Shown in pieces: positions 29,837 to 39,273 of a DNA stretch of 64,000 bases. Within the stretch, counting starts at the first letter, position 1. Each line of letters opens with the position of its first letter. This DNA is from Atopobiaceae bacterium (GTDB lineage Bacteria > Actinomycetota > Coriobacteriia > Coriobacteriales > Atopobiaceae): NCBI GenBank assembly GCA_017533825.1, contig JAFWIE010000022.1, forward strand, positions 1-64,000. The letters are read 5' to 3'. The notes below the pieces were generated by a model that worked only from the letters and a program-made list of their open reading frames with translations, was not told the DNA's origin and made no database searches. A program made the translations under genes and the position numbers.

Positions 29837-32800
29837 ATGGCAGAGTACAAAGGTTTGACGATCCGCATAGGCGGCGACACCTCCCAGCTGAACACGGCGT
29901 TGAAGGCATCTACGAAAGCGGCGTCCACGCTTTATAGCCAGATTCGCCAGGTAACTCGTGCCATGCGCTTCGAGCCCGGCAACATGGAGAACGTTGCCAC
30001 GCGCATGAAGCTGACCACGAACCGCGCCGAAGCCCTCTATTCGAAGATAACCCTTCTGAAAAACGCATATAGCGAGCTCGGCAGGACGTTCGTGATCGTG
30101 AACGGCAAGGCGGAACTTGTCTCGGAACTCGCCAGGTCAACGGAGAACATCGCCCTCGCAGCGACCACCGCCAAGGAACGCTACAACGACATGACGGCTA
30201 CCCTCGCGTCGAAGTACCGCGAGCTCGAACTGCGCGCGAAGGAAGCTGGCAAGGCGATGGACTTGAACGCCCTATCGCGTCAGGGTAGCAACACGACGTT
30301 CGAGACACAGATGGCGCAGCTCAAAGAGCTCGGCGTAGTCACCGACGAGGAAATCCAAAAGCTACGCAACATGCGCGCAACTTGGAACGAGGCGTTCGAT
30401 AGCAAGGAAGCGTACGAAGCCGCCGAAAAACTCGAAGCCATGTCAATCAACATGCAGCGTCTCGAATCGGAGGCGAGGGGCGCTGCCGCGACCGTGCGCG
30501 AGCTGAACAGCGCATCGAAGTATTCGAGCGAGGCGTGGGGCGAGAGCACGGCTAAGATCAAGTCGATGGACTCCGCTATCTCGGAGTGCGCCAACCAAGC
30601 CAGGGCATACGAAGCCGCGTTGCGCGAAGACCCGTCGAGCCTGTCTGCCGCCGTCGGCAGGTTGAAAGCGCTGTCGAACGAGTACGATTTGACGGAGCAG
30701 AAGGCAAGGGAGCTTTCCCAACAGGTAGAAGCCTACAAAGGCCGCTTGTCGGGAGTGCTCGCAGAGCAGAAGAACATGCCATTAAGCGTCCAGGAACTAG
30801 GCGATAGATGGCAAAAGATACAAGACGAACTTAGTCAGGCGAAGGGCAGGGCAGACGCGCTGCATCAATCGCTGAAAAGGTTGGAAGACGCCGAAGCGCC
30901 AGTTGAAGAAATCGAACAGCTGAAAGAGAGAGTTAAAGCAGCCGATGCCGAAGTTGACGAGCTGAAAGCTGACGCAAGGCAGTTGGATGCCGCTTTCGAG
31001 ACGGCAAAGGAATGCTCTGAGCTCGAACAATTGCAATTAGAGCTGTCCGAGACGGAAGCTCACGCAGCTTCGTTGCAAAAGCGCATGAATATGACGAGCC
31101 TCGGCGGTAAGAGCATGTTCAACGCGTCCACCATCAAGTCTGCCGGCATGACGCTATACTCAACGCTAACGCCCGCCATCACGATGCTCGGTTGGCGAGC
31201 CGTGTCCGCTGCGCAGGAAATCGACTCCGCTTACCGCGACATGCGCAAGACCGTCAACGGAACGGAACAGCAGTTCGAGGAATTGCGGCAAGCAGCAATC
31301 GACTTCTCGAAAACTCACGTCACGAGCGCTGAGCAGATGATGCAGATCATGGCAATCGGCGGCGAGCTTGGTGTGGCGACCGAAGATTTACAGGCATTTG
31401 CCGAGACTGTTTCGAATTTGGACGTGGCGACTAACCTCAATACCGAGGAAGCCGCATCGTCGCTCGGCAAGCTCGCGAACATCACGCACATGAACGCCGA
31501 AGAGTACGACAACTTCGCGGACGCGCTCGTCCGACTCGGCAACAACGGCGCGTCGACCGAAGACCAGATAGTCGACATCGCAACACGCATCGGCTCGATG
31601 GGCACGATCGTCGGCATGTCCGTGCCCGAAATCCTCGCGCTGTCATCCAGCATCGCGTCGACGGGCATGAAGACCGAAGCTGCTGGCACCGCTATCGCCA
31701 ACACGTTCTCCGACATTGAATCAGCTGTCGCGGCTGGCGGCGATTCGCTCGGAGCATTTGCGGAAGTGGCATATGGCAGCGCAGATGAAGCAGAGAAGTT
31801 CGCGACCGCTTGGGAAGAACACCCGATTGAAGCGTTCAAAGCGTTCATCGAGGGTCTTAACCGCATCGAATCCGAAGGCGGCTCGGCTGTCGCGACGCTC
31901 GAAAGCATGGGCATCACGGGCGAGCGCCAGAAGCAGTCCATCCTCGGCTTGATGCAGACTATCGGCGGCTTGAACACGAACCTCGAAATGTCGCAGCACG
32001 CATGGGACGGGCAATCCGACGCATGGGGCGCAGCTGGCGACGCGGCGCGAGAGGCAGAGAGGAAAGCAGAGGGCTTTTCAGGACAGCTCTCGATCCTCTC
32101 GAATATCGCAAACGACGCTATGGCATCGCTCGCGGAGGGCGCTACGCCGTTGATTGCGTTGCTGTCCGACATTGCGAAGACCGCATTGGACGCGTTCGAT
32201 GAAATGGACGACTTCTCCAAGACGGCGATTGTCGTAGGGCTCGGCATCGCGGCGATTTCAGGTCCGATGCTCACGATGGCCTCGACGTTCATCCTAGCCA
32301 AGCAGAACATGGTTGCGTTCATCGCCGAATCGACCGCTATGGGCAAGGCGCTCTCGATTATGAAGGTTGGGTTCGCCGAAGCTGGCGAAGGCGCAATCGG
32401 CATGAAAACGAGACTGGCATCTGTTGGATCGGCGGCGAAAGCAATCGGCAAGTCGCTTTTGAAAAACCTCGCCGTCGCTGGCGTAGTTGCTGGCGTTACG
32501 GTTTTGATAGCCGTTATATCCGATTACATCAAGAAGATGCGCGAAGCCGAGGAAGCGTCCAGGAACGCCGGAGACGTTATAGGCACCGCGCTTGGAACGG
32601 CTATTGGCGGTCAAACGGCTGCGATTCAAAACGCTGCGACCAGCTATGACAAGATGGTTTCGAAGATGGCTGAGAACAACCGCAAGTTGCAAGACTCAGC
32701 GAAGGAAACCTACGGCAACAACGCCCTCATCGAAGATTACGGCGAGAGCTTGAAAGCCGCTCTCGAAGCGTACAACGCTGGCGACAAGAGCGCCGAGAGC

Positions 32801-34162
32801 ATGGCGAACCTCAAAACGCAGCTCGAACTCTACAACTCCGCTGCCGGCACGTCCATTTCGTTCACCGAGGACGAGGCTGGCGCTCTGCATCTTATGAAGG
32901 ACGGCGCTGAACTCAGCGCAGATGCTTTCGACAAGCTCACTGAGTCGATGATGATAGCCGCGAAAGCCGAGTTCTTCAAAGAGGGCTACGAGACGAAGAT
33001 GAGCGATTACCGTGACGCCCTCGATGAGATAGCGCAAGCCGAGAACGAAGTGAGGGCTGCGGAAGATGCCCTTGCCGAAGCGCAAGCCACGCCGGGAATG
33101 AGCCAAGACAGAATCACGCAACTTGAAGCGAATCTCGCAGCTGCGAACGACCTGCTCGATAAATCGAAGCAAAAACTCGGCGAGACGACGAGCGCGATGA
33201 ACCAGTACGAAGAAGGCATGAAGCTCATGACCGAGGCGCAGTTGGAGAACTCTAGCGCTGCGGTCAAGTGGCTCGCCGACAACGACGAGGTGCAGGTGTC
33301 ACTGTGGGCGAACGGCAACTCGGTTACTGGATTCGCGCACGACCTCGAAGAACTCGGAGTCAGCTACGACGAGCTGTCAACGCACTCGAACGACATCAAG
33401 AGCCTTGCGTCGAACTGGGACGGCTCGATAGCGTCGATGATAGGCGGTCTTCGCGAAATGGGCATCGAGGTCGACCTCTCGAAGGCGAAGATAGACGGGC
33501 TCAACGCGACCGAGATCGAGGATAAGACGTACTGGGTCGACGACATGGGGACTATTTACGACCAGACGGGCAAGGTCGTCGGGTTGAAGAAGTCCGTCAA
33601 CAGCTTGGACGGCAAGGAATTCGCCATCACAGACGAAGGCACGGCGAGCGATTCTGCCGACGCTGTCGAGAGATTAGACTCCATGATCAGGAAAGTCACC
33701 GGCAAGAGCGTATATGTGAACGCGAATGTCTCCGGCGAGTGGAGCGTCGTGAACCTCGCCAACGCCATCTCGAACATCAGAAGCAAGACGGTGGACATTA
33801 CGGCGCGCATATTCGGATTAGGCTCCGCGACAGGCAGCATCGCCGACTCGCCGTACATCCCGCGTCACGCATCGGGTTACATCGCAACTGGGCCTACGTT
33901 GACGAACAACGGCTGGGTCGGCGAGGCGGGAGCCGAGGCCGTCCTCAATTGGGGAACTGGCGGAACGGTCGTGCCGCTCACGAACACTAGGTACATGGAG
34001 CCCATAGCTGACGCGATCGCGAAGAACCTGAACAACAACTCGAATTCGAGCAGCAACGTCACGTACGAGATAAACGTCACCGCATCGGGCGATGGCGACG
34101 ATATAGCGCGTCAGGTCACGAAGGCCATCCGCGCCCAAGAGCTGATGAGGGGCAGGAGGTAG
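29837..34162 (+). CDS. Tail tape measure protein
   Basis: 1441 residues. Long coiled-coil stretches over residues 1-420, then a TP901-type core (AASSLGKLANITHMNAEEYD, MSVPEILALSSSIASTGMKT), hydrophobic segments near 795-823 and 873-899, and a C-terminal GEAGAEAVLNWGTGGTVVPL motif. It sets tail length and is ejected with the DNA. AGGAGGTG precedes the ATG. Confidence 0.93.
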   Translation: MAEYKGLTIRIGGDTSQLNTALKASTKAASTLYSQIRQVTRAMRFEPGNMENVATRMKLTTNRAEALYSKITLLKNAYSELGRTFVIVNGKAELVSELARSTENIALAATTAKERYNDMTATLASKYRELELRAKEAGKAMDLNALSRQGSNTTFETQMAQLKELGVVTDEEIQKLRNMRATWNEAFDSKEAYEAAEKLEAMSINMQRLESEARGAAATVRELNSASKYSSEAWGESTAKIKSMDSAISECANQARAYEAALREDPSSLSAAVGRLKALSNEYDLTEQKARELSQQVEAYKGRLSGVLAEQKNMPLSVQELGDRWQKIQDELSQAKGRADALHQSLKRLEDAEAPVEEIEQLKERVKAADAEVDELKADARQLDAAFETAKECSELEQLQLELSETEAHAASLQKRMNMTSLGGKSMFNASTIKSAGMTLYSTLTPAITMLGWRAVSAAQEIDSAYRDMRKTVNGTEQQFEELRQAAIDFSKTHVTSAEQMMQIMAIGGELGVATEDLQAFAETVSNLDVATNLNTEEAASSLGKLANITHMNAEEYDNFADALVRLGNNGASTEDQIVDIATRIGSMGTIVGMSVPEILALSSSIASTGMKTEAAGTAIANTFSDIESAVAAGGDSLGAFAEVAYGSADEAEKFATAWEEHPIEAFKAFIEGLNRIESEGGSAVATLESMGITGERQKQSILGLMQTIGGLNTNLEMSQHAWDGQSDAWGAAGDAAREAERKAEGFSGQLSILSNIANDAMASLAEGATPLIALLSDIAKTALDAFDEMDDFSKTAIVVGLGIAAISGPMLTMASTFILAKQNMVAFIAESTAMGKALSIMKVGFAEAGEGAIGMKTRLASVGSAAKAIGKSLLKNLAVAGVVAGVTVLIAVISDYIKKMREAEEASRNAGDVIGTALGTAIGGQTAAIQNAATSYDKMVSKMAENNRKLQDSAKETYGNNALIEDYGESLKAALEAYNAGDKSAESMANLKTQLELYNSAAGTSISFTEDEAGALHLMKDGAELSADAFDKLTESMMIAAKAEFFKEGYETKMSDYRDALDEIAQAENEVRAAEDALAEAQATPGMSQDRITQLEANLAAANDLLDKSKQKLGETTSAMNQYEEGMKLMTEAQLENSSAAVKWLADNDEVQVSLWANGNSVTGFAHDLEELGVSYDELSTHSNDIKSLASNWDGSIASMIGGLREMGIEVDLSKAKIDGLNATEIEDKTYWVDDMGTIYDQTGKVVGLKKSVNSLDGKEFAITDEGTASDSADAVERLDSMIRKVTGKSVYVNANVSGEWSVVNLANAISNIRSKTVDITARIFGLGSATGSIADSPYIPRHASGYIATGPTLTNNGWVGEAGAEAVLNWGTGGTVVPLTNTRYMEPIADAIAKNLNNNSNSSSNVTYEINVTASGDGDDIARQVTKAIRAQELMRGRR

Positions 34163-34163
34163 C

Positions 34164-36941
34164 ATGAGCAGCTACTACAAAGTCGTCAACCTGGTCGTCC
34201 AGCGCGGCTCCGAGAGCGGCGGCTACCCGACCATGTCCGCAACCTGGGGCATGTCGGGCAAGGGCTTCACAACCGACTGGGGATACGATGGATACTACGA
34301 CGAGATATGGACGTTCAACGCGTCGAAGAACATGTCCTCGAAGGTCATCCAACAGACCGGAGCGGGAGACGCGAAGGGCGACATCGTGTGGACGCGCAAT
34401 GGAGAGAACTTCCACACCAACGCGTCGTGCCAGTATTACAGGACGAAGTACCATCCGCTGACGAGCGGGCGCTACCTGAACAGCGTAACGTGCGACGTGC
34501 TGCATGCGTCGACGAAGAACCATACAAAAGCGACGTACGCTTTCAAGACGCCGCGCAAGCCAGAAATATCTGACGCAGAGTACGATTCGTCGAATCATGA
34601 AATCACGTTCACGATCGAGACCGACGAGGGTGCCGACAACTACGAGCGTTACGACACATACTACCGCGTGACACGTCAAGACTCGTCGAACCTCGGGAGT
34701 TCCTACCAGTCCGAAAAGAACGTGGCTAACTGGACGTCAACGACCGAGACCTCTGAGGAAGCGTCCTACGACTACGCTGCTGCTGCCGCACTCCTCGCTG
34801 GCCAGTGGGTCAGGATAACGGTCTACGCCTACGCACGCGGCCTCGCTGGGAATTCCGAAACTGTGTCGAAGTCGTACGTGTACGCACGCCCCGCGAAGGC
34901 TTCCATAGCCTCCATCGTGAAGAGCGGCTCGACTTCATCTGATTACGTCACCGTCAGGCTCTCGGCGAACGCGACGTCCACGGCACCCGTGGACACCGTG
35001 AAGCTGCAACGGCTCCGCTCGACGAGCATCACCAGCGCCGCCGCCGCAGGGCTGGCGGACGGGTGGCAGGACGTCGACGGCGCGGTCGACAACGGCAACT
35101 GCACGGGGCTGACCGACATGTACGAGGACGCGGTCCCAACCGCGAAGTCGCACACGTGGTACAGGATAGTGACCACTCATGGCGCTTTCACGGCGAACTC
35201 CGTGCCCGTCGAGGCCGAGTGCCTCTACAGCGCGAAGACCCCGCAGGCCGATGACGCCGTCAAGTTCGCCTCTGTCATTCCGAGCACGGACGGCACGGGA
35301 ATCGTCGTGAGGCTCGCGTGGAACAGCGACGACTCCGACACGACTCAGATCACCTGGTCGGAGTTCGAGGACGCGTGGGAATCGACAAGCCAACCCAACT
35401 CTTGCGACGTGACGTGGCTCGACTCGGGCGGATGGACGGACGACTCGGTCGACCCTCCTGTAGAGTACGAGTACGCAGCAACAGTCACCATCAGGGGACT
35501 CGAGGCCGACTCCCTCTACTACCTCCGTGCAAGGCGTGCGCTCCTCTCCGGGGAAACGCCGAGCTACGGCGAGTGGTTCTACCCGAATGCGTACCCAGTC
35601 TCGACCGCCGTCGCGCCGACCGACGTGGTGCTCACGGTGCCCTCAGTAGTCGAGAGGGGCGACGGCATCGAGTGCTCGTGGACGTACTCGGGCTCCGAGC
35701 AGACGGCGTGGCAGATTTGCTACGACGACGGCGGCACGCGCAAGGAGCTCGTGTCGGGAGACGGCCCTGCGGGTGCGACGGTCATCCCCGCGTCGAAGGT
35801 CGAGGACTTCGACTCCATCATGCTGTGCGTCGGCGTGACGACCGGAGGAGACTGGGCGTTCTCCGAGTTCGTGCCCGTCACCATCGACGTCGCGCCGGTC
35901 CTGAGCATGAGCATGGACGCGACGCTCGAAGCGCAGCCCGCGTCGATGTCGCTCACGTGCTCGTCTCCAAGGACCGACGTGGTGTTCTACATGACATCGT
36001 CAGGCGTCTCGTCGGCGACGCCGTCGAGCCAGGTCATCCAGGCTGACGGGGACGTGGTGTGGGCAGACGTCCTGAGCCCGAGTTGGACCGAGTCGAGCGG
36101 CGAGTGGACGGCCACGGTGCCAGCCCCTTCGGATCTTTCGCTGTACGAGGGCGCAACGTACACCGTGACGGCGGTCGCGACCGACACGAAGACGATGCTC
36201 GCGTCGGATTTCGCGGAATGCTCGTTCACGGTCGCGTGGGAGCATCAGGCGTACATCCCCTCAGAAGGCTCCTCGATTGCCGTCGACGGCCTCACGGCGA
36301 CCATCACGCCCGCCACCCCGGTCATCCCCGAGGGGGTTGATGACGAGGTCGCCGAGACAGACGTGTGCGACGTGTACCGTTCGACGCCAGACGGAGCCTA
36401 CCTCATAGCATCTGACGTCCCGTTCGGGACGCCCGTCACCGACAGGTACGCGCCGTTCTCGAGCAGGGCCGGCCTCAACTACATCCTCTGCACGCGCACG
36501 GTCGACGGCGACATCGCGTGGGCCGATTACGAATACCAACTGCCACACTCGTCGCTGAGGATTGACTTCGACGACGAGTCGGTCGAGCTTCCGTACAACA
36601 TCGCCATGACGGACGGCTGGGAGAAGGACTTCGAGCTAAGGGAGCACCTCGACGGCACAAGGGCCGGTTACTGGAACAACGGCGCGACTCGCACGGCGAG
36701 CCTCTCGACCGACGTGATAAAGGTCGAGTCGGCAGAGCAGAGGCGGCTCCTCGCGGTTCTCGCGAAGCACGCTGGACCGTGTTTCGTGCGCACGCCAGAC
36801 GGCTGCGCGTACCCCGCGAACGTCCAGGTCGACAGCTACGGAGTCACCTACGACTCGGGTGCCGTGCCCGTCTCCATATCGGCGACCGAGGTCGCCATGA
36901 CGGACGCGTTCCAAATCAGCCCCGACGATTGGGGCGAGTGA
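34164..36941 (+). CDS. Distal tail / fibronectin-rich tail tip protein
   Basis: 925 residues. A beta-rich N-terminus (YYKVVNLVVQRGSESGGYPT) is followed by several Fn3-like repeats and a C-terminal distal-tail-like module (DGWEKDFELREHLDGTRAGY). Directly after the tape measure gene, it should form the tail tip and may help host contact. Confidence 0.75.
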   Translation: MSSYYKVVNLVVQRGSESGGYPTMSATWGMSGKGFTTDWGYDGYYDEIWTFNASKNMSSKVIQQTGAGDAKGDIVWTRNGENFHTNASCQYYRTKYHPLTSGRYLNSVTCDVLHASTKNHTKATYAFKTPRKPEISDAEYDSSNHEITFTIETDEGADNYERYDTYYRVTRQDSSNLGSSYQSEKNVANWTSTTETSEEASYDYAAAAALLAGQWVRITVYAYARGLAGNSETVSKSYVYARPAKASIASIVKSGSTSSDYVTVRLSANATSTAPVDTVKLQRLRSTSITSAAAAGLADGWQDVDGAVDNGNCTGLTDMYEDAVPTAKSHTWYRIVTTHGAFTANSVPVEAECLYSAKTPQADDAVKFASVIPSTDGTGIVVRLAWNSDDSDTTQITWSEFEDAWESTSQPNSCDVTWLDSGGWTDDSVDPPVEYEYAATVTIRGLEADSLYYLRARRALLSGETPSYGEWFYPNAYPVSTAVAPTDVVLTVPSVVERGDGIECSWTYSGSEQTAWQICYDDGGTRKELVSGDGPAGATVIPASKVEDFDSIMLCVGVTTGGDWAFSEFVPVTIDVAPVLSMSMDATLEAQPASMSLTCSSPRTDVVFYMTSSGVSSATPSSQVIQADGDVVWADVLSPSWTESSGEWTATVPAPSDLSLYEGATYTVTAVATDTKTMLASDFAECSFTVAWEHQAYIPSEGSSIAVDGLTATITPATPVIPEGVDDEVAETDVCDVYRSTPDGAYLIASDVPFGTPVTDRYAPFSSRAGLNYILCTRTVDGDIAWADYEYQLPHSSLRIDFDDESVELPYNIAMTDGWEKDFELREHLDGTRAGYWNNGATRTASLSTDVIKVESAEQRRLLAVLAKHAGPCFVRTPDGCAYPANVQVDSYGVTYDSGAVPVSISATEVAMTDAFQISPDDWGE

Positions 36942-37957
36942 TGATCGACTACGGGAAAGGCTACTCGTCGTCCTGGAGGATGATGGTCGTCGACAGGGAC
37001 ACCTGGGCGGCGACCGACGAGCTCCAGGGCCTCGTGTCGGCATCGGTCGAGCGCGACAAGGACTCCGACCTCATCGAGTCGGGCAGCGCGTCGTTCGACG
37101 CGGGGCTCCAACGCGGCGAGTTCTGGGGGCGCTTGGAGATGCTCGCAGAGCAGGACGGCGAGGTCGAGCGGCACGCGGTCGCGACGCTGCTGTTCTCGCC
37201 GGGTGACTCGACGTCAACGGTCGGCGGCAAGACCACGGAGTGCAGCGGGCGCTCCGTTCTCGCTCCAGCCGAGGACAAGAAGCTGCTGGCCGGCACCTAC
37301 GCGCCGATGGGCGCTGACGGCGCTGCGTACGCGGCGTCCATGATAGCCGCATGCACCCCGGCACCCGTCGTGGTGGAGGGTTCGTTCACGCTTTCGCAGA
37401 ACTACGTGTTCGCCGAGGGCACGACATATTTGGAATCAGCAAGGACAATCCTGGACGGCGCTGGATGGCAGATGTCCATATCGGGAGGCGGGACTGTCAC
37501 GGTCGGCCCCAAGCCGACGAACCCGTCGCTCGTGCTCGACTCGGCGCACGCGTCGCTTCTCGGTGTCGAGATAGGCGTGAACGGGTCGCTCGAGGAGGTC
37601 CCCAACCGCTACATAGCCATAGACGGGGACAGGCAAGTGGTAGCCGTGGACGACAGCCGCGACAACCCCGCGTCGCTGTCAAACAGGGGCAGGTACGTCG
37701 ACGAGTACGACTCCTCGCCGCAGCTAGTGGATGGGGAGTCCCTCGAAGCCTACGCGAGGAGGAAGCTCGCCGAGGCAAACGAGTCGCTCGAATCAAGGAC
37801 GTACACGCGGGAGTGGTGGCCCGACGTGACGGTCGGCGACATAGTCGTCGGCTCTATGGCATCCGTCGACCTCGACTGCACGATGAGGGTGTCAACCCAA
37901 TCGCTCGAGGTCGGCAACGGCGTGGTCGTGTCAGAGAAGGCGGAGGTGCTGCGATGA
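36941..37957 (+). CDS. Baseplate hub / tail-associated protein
   Basis: 338 residues from ATG 36941, overlapping the previous TGA. SASVERDKDSDLIESGSASF and a C-terminal YTREWWPDVTVGDIVVG resemble Gp37-like siphovirus hub proteins. Links the tail tip to the adhesion apparatus. Confidence 0.7.
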   Translation: MIDYGKGYSSSWRMMVVDRDTWAATDELQGLVSASVERDKDSDLIESGSASFDAGLQRGEFWGRLEMLAEQDGEVERHAVATLLFSPGDSTSTVGGKTTECSGRSVLAPAEDKKLLAGTYAPMGADGAAYAASMIAACTPAPVVVEGSFTLSQNYVFAEGTTYLESARTILDGAGWQMSISGGGTVTVGPKPTNPSLVLDSAHASLLGVEIGVNGSLEEVPNRYIAIDGDRQVVAVDDSRDNPASLSNRGRYVDEYDSSPQLVDGESLEAYARRKLAEANESLESRTYTREWWPDVTVGDIVVGSMASVDLDCTMRVSTQSLEVGNGVVVSEKAEVLR

Positions 37958-39270
37958 ACGGCATGGCAGAGCTCGCACGCGCCATAGTCGGCAGCGGCTA
38001 CAAGCCCCGCTCGTCAGAGCACCTCGCCACCGTGGTTAGGCAGGGGAAGGACGGCACGTACTGGGTGCGCATACCCGGCGGTGCCGAGGAGACCCCGATA
38101 ACGACCCCGATGGTCGAGGCGTCGGAGGGCGACACCGTGCGCGTTACCATCTCCGGCGGGCGCTCCGTCATGACGGGCAACGTCACGTCCCCGTCAGCGA
38201 ACGTGCGGACAGTGACAAAGGTGGGCAGCATCGCGAACATGGCGCTCACCACCGCATACTCCGAGTCTGCGAGGATAGACAGGCTCGTGGCGACCTCGCT
38301 CACGGCCGACTCCGCGCTCATAACCGACTTGCAGGCCGAGACCGCCAAGGTGAGCGAGATCTCCGCCGACGCGCTGTCATCGGCAGTCGGCTACATCGGA
38401 GAGCTCGAAGCGGGCGGCATCACCGCCGAAGAGGTTGCAGCGAGCGCGGGCGCGTTCGACAACCTGGACGCCATGTTCGCCGAGATAGACTTCGCGAACG
38501 TGAACGTCGCCGACATTGGCAAGGCGAAGATAAGCGAGCTGTTCGCCGAGTCGGGGCTCTTCGAGGACCTGACCGTGACGGGCGACGGCATCATCACGGG
38601 CAGGCTCACAGCGTCCTTGCTCGACGGCGACACGGCGCGTTTCTCCAACATCTACGCAGACGCGCTCAAGCTGCTCGGCCCCGACGGGCTCTACCACGCG
38701 CTCAACATCGCGGGGCTCCCGAGCCAGCAGGCGCAGGCGCTCATCGACGAGTACGGCGAGGACCTGGAAGGCGGGCTGCACGGCTCGCGCATCATCGCGG
38801 AGTCCATCACGGCCGACCAGATAGACGTAACCTCGCTGGTCGCGGCCATGCTGCTGGCGCAGACCGTCCAGATCGGCTCGTCTGCGGGAACCCACATCGA
38901 GGGCAGGGGAGACCGCTTCAGCTTCTTCGCGAGCGGCTACGGCTGGGAGACGATGCCCGACGAGTACCTGTACCGCCCCGTCACGAACCCGTACGGGAAC
39001 CCCGTGTCTAACGGCTGGTACGAGCTGGTGGACGGGCGCTACACGCTCACGTCGGACACGACGGTCGTGGCTGGCAAAACATACTACGAGTACATCGTCA
39101 CGCCGGGCTCCGCGCTTCCGGGCGAAGTGGCGTACATCGCGGTCGACCCCGACACGAACGAGTCCACGTTCTACATGACGCGGTCGGTCGTGGTGAAGGA
39201 CCTGCGGTTCGGCAACTGGATGTGGTACGGGCGCGACAACAGGAACATGTCGCTGAAGTGGATTGGATAA
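37954..39270 (+). CDS. Tail tip minor protein with OB-like N-terminus
   Basis: 438 residues from ATG 37954, with GGAGG upstream. Residues 25-75 (ATVVRQGKDGTYWVRIPGGA) form an OB-like beta domain, followed by a repetitive Ala-rich helical region with ADIGKAKISELFAESGLFED-type elements and a beta-rich end. Comparable to J/gp21-like tip proteins. Confidence 0.7.
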   Translation: MNGMAELARAIVGSGYKPRSSEHLATVVRQGKDGTYWVRIPGGAEETPITTPMVEASEGDTVRVTISGGRSVMTGNVTSPSANVRTVTKVGSIANMALTTAYSESARIDRLVATSLTADSALITDLQAETAKVSEISADALSSAVGYIGELEAGGITAEEVAASAGAFDNLDAMFAEIDFANVNVADIGKAKISELFAESGLFEDLTVTGDGIITGRLTASLLDGDTARFSNIYADALKLLGPDGLYHALNIAGLPSQQAQALIDEYGEDLEGGLHGSRIIAESITADQIDVTSLVAAMLLAQTVQIGSSAGTHIEGRGDRFSFFASGYGWETMPDEYLYRPVTNPYGNPVSNGWYELVDGRYTLTSDTTVVAGKTYYEYIVTPGSALPGEVAYIAVDPDTNESTFYMTRSVVVKDLRFGNWMWYGRDNRNMSLKWIG

Positions 39271-39273
39271 CGG

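Noticed and set aside
31315..32451. 378-residue minus-strand reading frame within the tape measure gene
   Set aside because: Low-complexity antisense shadow of a clear tape measure coding sequence.
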